A DNA stretch of 24,019 bases from assembly GCA_041750975.1 (NCBI GenBank), contig JBGSYN010000066.1, positions 1-24,019 of the forward strand, read 5' to 3'. Both the position numbers and the translations under genes were made by a program. Origin of the DNA: JBGSYN01 sp041750975 (GTDB taxonomy: Bacteria > Pseudomonadota > Alphaproteobacteria > Geminicoccales > Geminicoccaceae). Below are positions 7,984 to 16,976 of the stretch, piece after piece. The notes below the pieces were generated by a model. That model ran no database searches, was not told the DNA's origin, and saw only the letters and a program-made list of their open reading frames with translations. Position 1 is the first letter of the stretch; the number at the start of each line of letters is the position of its first letter.

Positions 7984-8003
7984 TTTGGTCTGGCGTCCCC
8001 TTT

Positions 8004-9437
8004 TCAATTTCTGGTTTCTGCGGCCCCGATTTCGGGCAGCGGGAGGTAAACCGTAAACCTGCTGCCCTGGCCGAGCTCGCTGGTAATCGTCAGATGGCCG
8101 CCGTGCCGCCGCAGGATATGCTTGACGATGGCGAGGCCGAGCCCGGTGCCGCCGACTCGCCGCGAACGCGCCGTGTCGACCCGATAGAAGCGTTCGGTCA
8201 GCCGCGGGATGTGCTCCTCCGGAATGCCTGGGCCGTCATCCTCGACGGAAATCATCACGCAGGGCCGTCCCGTCAATGGCCCGGCAGTCGAGGGCGCCCG
8301 GTCAAGTTCCTTTAGAATGAGGCCGACGGCGCAGCCACCGCCGGCATATTTGAAGGCGTTGTCGAGAAAATTGACGATCATCTGGTGCAATTGATCGCCG
8401 TCCGCGCGCAAAGCAGGCAGGCCTTCGCCGCAATCGCGGGTCAGCTTGATGCCCCTGCTGGCGGCAAGCGGGCGCATGGTGTCCAGCGCACGGTCGAGGA
8501 TCGGCCCCAGATGGCAAATCTCCGACGGCGGGCGGTGGGCGGCGAGTTCAATCCTCGAAAGCGACAGCAGATCGTCGACCAGCCGGTTCATCCGGGCGGT
8601 TTCCTCGGCCATCGTCGCAAGGAAGGACTCCCTCGCCTTGGCGTCGTCGCGGGCGGGCCCGCGCAGGGTCTCGATAAAGCCCTGCAGCGAGGCCAGAGGC
8701 GTCTTAATCTCGTGGCTGGCATTCGCGACGAAATCAGAGCGCATGCGCTCGATCAGGACCTGCTCGGTCTGTTCGCGCAGGCTGACCATGACACCCGGCT
8801 CGCCATTGCCGAGATCGATCGGCTCGACCCGAGCGGCGAACCTTTTGTCGCGCGCCGCCGCCGGATTGAAGGCGAGCTGGCTGCCGGTCTGGCTTTCGAG
8901 TGCGCTGCTGACTGCGGCCAAAAGGCCCGGATCGCGCAGGATGCGGGCCAGGGGGACGCCTTTGGCGGTGGCTTCGAAGGTTCGGGCGGTCGCCGCGTTG
9001 GCACGGACCAGCTCCATCCGCCGATCCAGCATCATGACCGGATCGGGCAGCGCTTCGATCAGGGCTTCGAGAAGGCGCTCGCTCTCGTCCGACCGGGTGC
9101 GGGCTTGGCTCAGCTCCCGCCGCATCCGGGCCATCGCCAGACCCACCGCTTCAGTGAACGGGTTGCGGATGAGCGGCAAGGGCTGCGGCTCGCCTTCCAT
9201 GGTCGCTGCATCGAGCCATCTGTCGATCGCCTGTCTTTCGCCGGCCTGTTCGACGGTCCCGATAACAGCGATCGAGCCCGCGATGATGAGGCCGATCGCT
9301 GCGGCTATCAGGCCGAGGTATCCCAGGAGAAACAGCACGAGAATTGCGGCGAAGCCCGAGGCGCCGAGCCAGACGAAATTCCGAAACAGGGAGGCATGAA
9401 TTCCGGAACGAGGCCGGACGGTCGGGCGGGCGGCCAA
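8004..9437 (-). CDS. phoR: phosphate regulon sensor histidine kinase PhoR
   Basis: Membrane-bound histidine kinase that phosphorylates PhoB, 477 residues. Residues 21-60 form two closely spaced membrane segments with almost no periplasmic loop, as in known PhoR proteins, consistent with sensing through Pst/PhoU rather than an external ligand. A PAS-like domain (about 118-225) follows, then the dimerisation helix with phospho-acceptor H242 (ANASHEIKTPL), and the ATPase domain with the N box (NFLDNAFKYA, 356-365), G1 (DDGPGIP), and G2 (GGTGLGLA, 429-436). The start appears to be TTG at 9435-9437, the first possible codon after the in-frame TAG that ends the preceding gene; no ATG exists near the N-terminus. 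Only three bases separate it from the acetoacetyl-CoA synthetase stop, so it is probably co-transcribed with that gene and not driven by the PHO box downstream of it. Confidence 0.92.
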   Translation of the reverse strand: MAARPTVRPRSGIHASLFRNFVWLGASGFAAILVLFLLGYLGLIAAAIGLIIAGSIAVIGTVEQAGERQAIDRWLDAATMEGEPQPLPLIRNPFTEAVGLAMARMRRELSQARTRSDESERLLEALIEALPDPVMMLDRRMELVRANAATARTFEATAKGVPLARILRDPGLLAAVSSALESQTGSQLAFNPAAARDKRFAARVEPIDLGNGEPGVMVSLREQTEQVLIERMRSDFVANASHEIKTPLASLQGFIETLRGPARDDAKARESFLATMAEETARMNRLVDDLLSLSRIELAAHRPPSEICHLGPILDRALDTMRPLAASRGIKLTRDCGEGLPALRADGDQLHQMIVNFLDNAFKYAGGGCAVGLILKELDRAPSTAGPLTGRPCVMISVEDDGPGIPEEHIPRLTERFYRVDTARSRRVGGTGLGLAIVKHILRRHGGHLTITSELGQGSRFTVYLPLPEIGAAETRN

Positions 9438-9440
9438 GTC

Positions 9441-11381
<1,941 letters not shown>

Positions 11382-11413
11382 GTCACGCTCCCCGTTCGAT
11401 CCGAGCCGCTGGA

Positions 11414-12535
11414 TCAGTCACGCCGGAACAGGAACTCACGGCCGATCTTGACGCGATTGGCACCGTCATAGGCGATGACGTCGGCCGTCGCATAAGTTTC
11501 CGTCCAGGTGTCCGGCAGATAGGAACCGGTGCCGATCACGTCGATCGGCGCCTTTACGCTTGCCATCAGCTTGCATTTCGACGGCCCGAAACCCGAACTT
11601 GCGATGATCTTCACCTTGTAAAAGCCGGCCTCGTCGAGCTTCTCGCGGAGATGATAGAGCGCAGCCGCACTGACCCCCGTGCCGGTCAGCCAGCGCAGTT
11701 CGCTTTCGGTCCGGTAGGTCCGAATCGCAGGCGGCGCATGGCGCTCGAGGACATCATATGAGGCCGCCGTGTCGAGCCCTTCGACGAAACGGCCGCCATG
11801 GGTGTCGAGACGCATACCCATGCGCCCTTCGGCCGCAAGATCGGGAAAACGCCGGCACACTTCAAGGCTGTCGGTCACTTCCTGGCCGAAATAATCGACC
11901 AGCACGTAGAGCGGGTCGTTGGGGAAGACCTCGTGGTACATTTCGGCGGCGCGCACCGTGCTGCCGGCAAAGCCGATCAGCGCATGCGGCATGGTGCCGA
12001 GGCCCTGCGACTGGCCGAAGAAATGGGCCGTGGCGTCGGTGGCATTGCCGATGAAGCCGACAGCGTCGCTCTCGCGCCGGGCGCGAGCCGAACCGACGCT
12101 CGCCGCATAGGCCATCATTTCGGCCATCTCCGCACCGGCGCAATGCCGTGCATCCATCGCCAGAAAGCCGACCGCCGGCAGATCCGTGCACATGGTGTAG
12201 GCGTTGTAGGCGGCAACACAGCTCGGTCCGAGGCGCTGCAGAAAGATCGTCTCGAGATCGACCAGATGGCGGAACGGGCCGGTGATATAGAGCATCGGCT
12301 CACCGGCGCCGACCCAGCTGCCTTCGGGATGGATCAGGTCGATTTCGACCTCGGCCTCGCGTTCCCTGGCGATGCCATTCAGCCAGTCCAATGCGAGCTT
12401 CGGGGCGCACAGCACGGGCCGGCGCATGAAGATCGCGTAAGTGACCCGGCAATCCCCAAAATGTTCGAGGATCGCCCTGGTCTTGACGAAATATTTGTCG
12501 GTGAAATGGGCGACCGTTCCGCCATTCGGACTCAT
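11414..12535 (-). CDS. nicotinate phosphoribosyltransferase-like protein
   Basis: Probable NAD-salvage enzyme joining nicotinate and PRPP. The product is 373 residues, short for the bacterial PncB type (about 400 or more) and closer to the compact archaeal-like form. Family-like landmarks in order: TDKYFVKT (12-19), CVAAYNAYTM (106-115), GTMPHALIG (180-188) with H184 where the phosphorylated histidine of this family lies (GTxAH), RLDTHGG (242-248) where RxDSGD is usual, ASSGFG (312-317), and a phosphate-binding GTGSYLP (335-341). The TYDT motif of standard enzymes is replaced by VDYFGQE. The ATG at 12533-12535 has a strong GGGGAGG six bases upstream; the frame is open further up, but that part overlaps the DAHP synthase gene and is not homologous-looking. 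Substrate is inferred from family only. Confidence 0.8.
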   Translation of the reverse strand: MSPNGGTVAHFTDKYFVKTRAILEHFGDCRVTYAIFMRRPVLCAPKLALDWLNGIAREREAEVEIDLIHPEGSWVGAGEPMLYITGPFRHLVDLETIFLQRLGPSCVAAYNAYTMCTDLPAVGFLAMDARHCAGAEMAEMMAYAASVGSARARRESDAVGFIGNATDATAHFFGQSQGLGTMPHALIGFAGSTVRAAEMYHEVFPNDPLYVLVDYFGQEVTDSLEVCRRFPDLAAEGRMGMRLDTHGGRFVEGLDTAASYDVLERHAPPAIRTYRTESELRWLTGTGVSAAALYHLREKLDEAGFYKVKIIASSGFGPSKCKLMASVKAPIDVIGTGSYLPDTWTETYATADVIAYDGANRVKIGREFLFRRD

Positions 12536-12564
12536 TGACGGCCTCCCCTCGATCTTGCCGACAG

Positions 12565-13932
12565 TTACGATGCCGCGCGCAACGCCTGACGTTCTTCCTT
12601 CAGGCCCTCGGCCATCAGGAAGGCAAGTTCCAGGCTCTGCTGCGCATTTAGCCTCGGATCGCAATGGGTGTGATAGCGATCCGACAGCGAGGCTGCGGTG
12701 ATCGCCTGCGCCCCGCCGGTGCATTCCGTGACATCCTGGCCGGTGAGCTCGAGGTGAACGCCGCCTGCATGAGTGCCCTCGGCCTTGTGAATTCGGAAAA
12801 AGCTCGTGAGCTCGGAGAGGATCCGATCGAAGGGCCGGGTCTTGTAGCCATTGGCCGTAATCGTGTTGCCGTGCATGGGATCGCAGGTCCAGACGACCTT
12901 CTTGCCCTCGCGCTCAACCGCACGGATCAGGGCCGGCAGTTGCTGTTCGACCTTCTCGTGGCCCATCCGGCAGATCACGGTCATGCGCCCGGCGACATTG
13001 CCCGGATTGAGGATGTCCAAGAGCCGCAGCAGGCCGTCGGCGTCGGTCGTCGGTCCGGCCTTCAAGCCCAGGGGATTGGCGATGCCGCGGCAGAACTCGA
13101 CATGAGCGCCCTCGGGCTGGCGGGTCCGGTCGCCGATCCAGACCAGATGCGCACTGGTGTCGTACCAGACGCCGGTGGTGGAATCGACGCGCGTCATCGC
13201 CTCCTCGAAGCCGAGCAGCAAGGCCTCGTGCGAGGTGTAAAAGGCGGTGCGGGTGATTTCGGGCGTATTCAGATCGGACACGCCGCAGGCCCACATGAAT
13301 TCAAGAGCCTCGCTGATCTGATCGGCCATCTTCTGATAACTCTTGCCCTGCGGCGACTGATCGACGAAGCCCAGGGTCCATTCGTGCACACGGGTCAAGG
13401 AGGCGTAGCCGCCCTGTGTGAACGCGCGCAGCAGGTTGAGCGTCGAGGCCGCCTGGCCATAAGCCGTGAGCTGACGGCGCGGGTCCGGCTGCCGGTTATC
13501 CGTTTCGAAATTGAGGCCGTTGACTATATCGCCCCGATAGCTCGGCAGCTCGATCTCGCCCTGTCGCTCGACGGACGAGGATCGCGGCTTGGCGAACTGT
13601 CCGGCCATACGGCCGACCTTAACCACCGGGAGGCCGCCACCGAAGGTCAGGACGACCGCCATCTGCAGCAGGACCCGCAGCGTGTCGCGGATCTTGTCGG
13701 CCGAAAAATCGGCGAACGCCTCGGCGCAATCGCCACCCTGGAGAAGAAAGCCCTTGCCCTCGCAAACCTGTCCGAGCTTATCGCGCAGTGCTCTGGCTTC
13801 GCCTGCAAAAACCAACGGCGGATAGGTCCGTAATTGTGCCTCGACCTCTTCGAGCACGCGCTGATCGCCATAATCCGGCAATTGCATCGCAGGCTTTGCG
13901 CGCCATGTCTGCGGTGTCCAATCCCGTGTCAT
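12565..13932 (-). CDS. aroG: class II 3-deoxy-7-phosphoheptulonate synthase (DAHP synthase)
   Basis: First enzyme of the shikimate pathway, condensing phosphoenolpyruvate and erythrose 4-phosphate. The 455 residues start with the class II (plant/mycobacterial) signature DWTPQTWRAKPAMQLPDY. The metal ligands fit the mycobacterial enzyme in order and spacing: C69 (GGDCAEAF), H354 (DPMHGNT), E395 (VHLELTGQ) and D425 (HCDPRLN). The substrate-binding segment KVGRMAGQFAKPRS is at 105-118. It lacks the long N-terminal extension used in the mycobacterial enzyme for inhibitor binding. The ATG at 13930-13932 has a weak GGGGC about eight bases upstream. The 80-base gap before it is the largest in this part of the minus-strand run and might carry its own promoter, though I see no clear one. 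The gene downstream starts 29 bases after it. Confidence 0.95.
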   Translation of the reverse strand: MTRDWTPQTWRAKPAMQLPDYGDQRVLEEVEAQLRTYPPLVFAGEARALRDKLGQVCEGKGFLLQGGDCAEAFADFSADKIRDTLRVLLQMAVVLTFGGGLPVVKVGRMAGQFAKPRSSSVERQGEIELPSYRGDIVNGLNFETDNRQPDPRRQLTAYGQAASTLNLLRAFTQGGYASLTRVHEWTLGFVDQSPQGKSYQKMADQISEALEFMWACGVSDLNTPEITRTAFYTSHEALLLGFEEAMTRVDSTTGVWYDTSAHLVWIGDRTRQPEGAHVEFCRGIANPLGLKAGPTTDADGLLRLLDILNPGNVAGRMTVICRMGHEKVEQQLPALIRAVEREGKKVVWTCDPMHGNTITANGYKTRPFDRILSELTSFFRIHKAEGTHAGGVHLELTGQDVTECTGGAQAITAASLSDRYHTHCDPRLNAQQSLELAFLMAEGLKEERQALRAAS

Positions 13933-14012
13933 CGGGTCTGCCCCATCCTTTTCAAATTCTTTAGCTGAATCCTTGATCGGACATTGAGAACGGCTGAAGC
14001 TCTGGGCCTGCC

Positions 14013-15407
14013 TCAGTCCGCCACTGGCTGGTACATCGTGACCAGTTCTTCCGCAGCGGTCGGGTGCAGGCCCACGGTCTCGTCGAAATGCGCCTTGGTG
14101 GCACCGGCGGTCATCGCCACCGCAACACCCTGGATCATTTCTGCCGCATCATCGCCGACAAGATGGCAACCGAGCACCTTGTCGGTGGCCTTGTCAACGA
14201 CGAGCTTCATCATCGTTCGAACGGGCATGTCCGGCAAGGTATAGAGCATCGGCCGGAACGCCGTCTTGAAGATCTGGACGTCATGACCGTGCTGTCGTGC
14301 CGCCAACTCGGACCAGCCGACCGATGCCGCCTGGGGGATCCCGAAAATCGCCGTCGGGATGGTCCCGTAGCAGACTTCATGCGGGTTGTTGTTGAACAGG
14401 GTTTCGGCAATCACCCGGCCCTCGGCGATGGCGACCGGCGTCAGATCGTGCTGACCGCCATGCAGCCCTGCGCCTGCGTGATTGCTGGCGTCGCCAACCG
14501 CGAAGATGCCCTCGACGGAACTTCGATAGGCCCTATCGACCTTGATCGCACCATCCGGTTCCATGGCGACGTCGAGAGCCTCGAGGCCGATGCCGCGCGT
14601 GTTGGGGATGGGCTGCCGGCCCGTCGCATAGATGACGAGGTCGACATCGATGTCGCCCTGGGTCGTCTCCAGACGAACGCGATCGCCGGGCTTGGTAATC
14701 CGGTTGATCTCGGTCCGCGGCATGAGCTCGAGACCGTGCTTTTCCATCTGCCCGACAAGCTCGCTTCGGATATCCTCATCGAAACCGCGCAACGGCATGG
14801 CGGCGCGATAGATCATCTGGGTCTTGCAGCCTAGTCCGTGGAAAATGCCGGCAAGCTCGATGCCGATATAGCCGGCGCCGACCACCGCCACGTCATCCGG
14901 CATGTCGTAGAGATCTTCGAGCACCTGATCGGAGGTCACGGCGTGCTCGAGGCCGTCGACCTCCGGAAAGCTGGGTCTTCCGCCCACCGCCACGAGCAGC
15001 CGCTCGCAACTATGGGTCTCGTCTCCCACCCCGATTTCGAAACCCGATCCGCTGCGTCCGCTGAGGACGGCGCGATCGTTGAAGATCGCAACCCCCGCCC
15101 GATCAAGCATAGCCCGATAGATATCGTTGAGCCGCTGGATCTCCTTGTTGCGGGCTTCGAGCAGCCGTCCGAACTGGAAACGGCGCTCGGGCAGATCCCA
15201 GCCATAACCCTCGGCCGCCCGAAAATAATCTGCGAAATGGGCGGCATAGTGCATGAGCTTTTTCGGCACGCAGCCGCGGATGACACAGGTGCCGCCGAGG
15301 CGACTGAATTCGGCGAGGCCGATCTTGGCACCATAAGAAGCGGCGCGGCGGGCGCAGGCGACACCGCCCGACCCGCCGCCGATGACGAAGAGATCGAAGT
15401 GCGACAA
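14013..15407 (-). CDS. gor: glutathione-disulfide reductase (NADPH)
   Basis: FAD- and NADPH-dependent disulfide reductase that keeps glutathione reduced, 464 residues. FAD-binding GGGSGG at 10-15; redox-active C41 and C46 in GGTCVIRGCVPKK; NADPH-binding GAGYIG at 177-182 followed by R201 and R207, the arginines that favour NADPH over NADH; and the C-terminal GLHPTAAEE with H448 and E453, the acid-base pair supplied to the partner subunit. The start is TTG at 15405-15407: an in-frame TAA lies two codons upstream and GGGG precedes it by about six bases. Compared with E. coli Gor, about nine extra Gly/His-rich residues occur between the FAD-contacting GD (305-306) and LTPVA. It begins 16 bases after the gabD-like gene and is likely its operon partner. 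Confidence 0.93.
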   Translation of the reverse strand: MSHFDLFVIGGGSGGVACARRAASYGAKIGLAEFSRLGGTCVIRGCVPKKLMHYAAHFADYFRAAEGYGWDLPERRFQFGRLLEARNKEIQRLNDIYRAMLDRAGVAIFNDRAVLSGRSGSGFEIGVGDETHSCERLLVAVGGRPSFPEVDGLEHAVTSDQVLEDLYDMPDDVAVVGAGYIGIELAGIFHGLGCKTQMIYRAAMPLRGFDEDIRSELVGQMEKHGLELMPRTEINRITKPGDRVRLETTQGDIDVDLVIYATGRQPIPNTRGIGLEALDVAMEPDGAIKVDRAYRSSVEGIFAVGDASNHAGAGLHGGQHDLTPVAIAEGRVIAETLFNNNPHEVCYGTIPTAIFGIPQAASVGWSELAARQHGHDVQIFKTAFRPMLYTLPDMPVRTMMKLVVDKATDKVLGCHLVGDDAAEMIQGVAVAMTAGATKAHFDETVGLHPTAAEELVTMYQPVAD

Positions 15408-15423
15408 TGCTTACCCCGGTCGA

Positions 15424-16914
15424 TCAGGCAGTGCTGCCGATACCCCCAAGGCTCACATACTTGATCTCCAAATACTCGTCGATGCCGTACTTGGAGCCTT
15501 CACGGCCCATGCCGCTCTCCTTGACGCCGCCGAAGGGTGCGACCTCGGTCGCGATGACGCCGTCATTGACGCCCACCAGACCGACCTCGAGGGCTTCGGC
15601 GACACGGAACACCCGGCCGAGATCGCGCGCGTAGAAATAGCCGGCGAGACCGACATCGGAGTCGTTGGCCATTTTGATGACCTCGGCCTCGCTCTCGAAC
15701 TTGAAGAGCGGTGCGACCGGGCCGAACGTCTCCTCGTGCGCGATCTTCATCTCGGCATTGCAGTTGGCGAGCACGGTCGGCTGATAGAACAGGCCGCCGA
15801 GTTCATGGCGCTTGCCGCCGATCATGACCGTCGCACCCTTGCCGACAGCATCGCTGACATGCTCCTCGGCCTTGTCGACCGCGGAAGCCTCGATCAACGG
15901 GCCGACGGTGATGCCCTCATCAACGCCCTTGCCCACCTTGAGTTTGGAAGCGGCTTCCGTGAACTTCTTCGAAAACTCATCGAAGACACCTGCCTGGACG
16001 TAGATGCGGTTGGTGCAGACGCAGGTCTGACCCGCATTGCGGAACTTACAGGCGATCGCCCCCTCAACAGCGGCGTCGATATCAGCATCGTCGAAGACGA
16101 TGAAAGGCGCGTGCCCACCGAGTTCCATCGAAATCCGCTTCACCGTGTCGGCGCACTGCTTCAGGAGGATCTTGCCGACCGCGGTCGAGCCCGTGAAGGA
16201 GAGCTTGCGGACGGTCTTGTTCTCGCAAAGCTCGCCGCCGATCTCTTTGGCACTGCCGGTGACGACATTGAACACACCTTTGGGCATGCCGGCGCGCTCG
16301 GCGAGTTCGGCCAGGGCCAGGGCGCAATAGGGGGTGTAGGAGGCGGGCTTGACAACCGTGGTGCAGCCGACGGCGAGACCGGGTGCACATTTGCGGGTGA
16401 TCATCGCGATCGGAAAGTTCCAGGGCGTGATCGCCGCGAACACGCCGACCGGCTGCTTGATCGCGAGTACGCGGCGGTCGGCCACCGTTTGCGGAATGAC
16501 GTCGCCATAGGCTCGCTTGGCTTCCTCGGCGAACCATTCCGCGAACGAGGCGCCATAGGCGACCTCACCCTTGGCTTCGGCCAACGGCTTGCCCTGCTCG
16601 CGGGTCATGAGATAAGCGAGATCCTCCTGCGCCGCCATGATCAGCTCGTACCATTTGCGCAGGATGACACTGCGTTCCTTGGCGGTCATGGCGCGCCATG
16701 CCGGAAGGGCCGAAGCCGCGGCCTCGATCGCCTTGCGTGTTTCGCCGACGCCGAGCGACGGCACCGTGCCAAGCTGCTCCCCTGAGGCGGGGTCCTCGAC
16801 CTTGATCGTCTTGCCGTTGTCGGCGCCGATCCATTCGCCATTGACGTAGCAATGCTCGCGGAACAGCGATTTGTCCTTGAGCTGCACCCTGATGTCGTTG
16901 ATTGCGGTTGCCAT
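15424..16914 (-). CDS. gabD: NAD(P)-dependent succinate-semialdehyde dehydrogenase
   Basis: Aldehyde dehydrogenase superfamily member, 496 residues, full length. TPWNFP (163-168) is the cofactor-loop motif, E264 (MELGGHAP) the general base, and C298 (FRNAGQTCVC) the nucleophile. Overall pattern (PASYTPYCALALAELAERAG, FRNAGQTCVCTNRIYVQ-type active site split here as NAGQTC and NRIYVQ) is that of GabD enzymes, which oxidise succinate semialdehyde to succinate in GABA and related catabolism. A second cysteine, C300, two residues after the nucleophile, matches the pair that forms a redox-switch disulfide in human SSADH. The ATG at 16912-16914 is preceded by GAGAGG. No GABA aminotransferase is adjacent; a glutarate- or other semialdehyde substrate is possible, so the exact substrate is less certain than the family. 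Confidence 0.88.
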   Translation of the reverse strand: MATAINDIRVQLKDKSLFREHCYVNGEWIGADNGKTIKVEDPASGEQLGTVPSLGVGETRKAIEAAASALPAWRAMTAKERSVILRKWYELIMAAQEDLAYLMTREQGKPLAEAKGEVAYGASFAEWFAEEAKRAYGDVIPQTVADRRVLAIKQPVGVFAAITPWNFPIAMITRKCAPGLAVGCTTVVKPASYTPYCALALAELAERAGMPKGVFNVVTGSAKEIGGELCENKTVRKLSFTGSTAVGKILLKQCADTVKRISMELGGHAPFIVFDDADIDAAVEGAIACKFRNAGQTCVCTNRIYVQAGVFDEFSKKFTEAASKLKVGKGVDEGITVGPLIEASAVDKAEEHVSDAVGKGATVMIGGKRHELGGLFYQPTVLANCNAEMKIAHEETFGPVAPLFKFESEAEVIKMANDSDVGLAGYFYARDLGRVFRVAEALEVGLVGVNDGVIATEVAPFGGVKESGMGREGSKYGIDEYLEIKYVSLGGIGSTA

Positions 16915-16948
16915 GCCTGCCTCTCTTTGCAGTTATTTGGTTGAGGAG

Positions 16949-16976
16949 AAAAAAACTAAGCGGCCAATCCCTTGGC
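16949..16976 (-). terminator. weak terminator-like element at the end of htpG
   Basis: In htpG sense, the arms GCCAA and TTGGC (16963-16976, four-base loop) overlap the last codons, and a run of seven T lies directly after the TAG stop (16949-16955). The stem is short and separated from the T run by seven bases, so it would be inefficient at best. It may only partly separate htpG from the gabD-like gene, whose start is 41 bases downstream. Confidence 0.3.

Noticed and set aside
7894..8007. Upstream extension of pstS to a TTG
   Set aside because: It would bury the signal peptide behind 38 residues and translate through the PHO box. The GTG at 7893 has a ribosome-binding site and gives a normal PstS length.
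12536..12724. Upstream extension of the nicotinate phosphoribosyltransferase-like gene
   Set aside because: It overlaps the 3' end of the DAHP synthase gene by about 160 bases, while the ATG at 12535 follows a very strong ribosome-binding site.
13961..13984. Seven-codon leader peptide (MSDQGFS) before DAHP synthase, as in attenuation
   Set aside because: It contains only one aromatic residue, no ribosome-binding site and no alternative terminator hairpins, so it does not resemble an aromatic-amino-acid attenuator.
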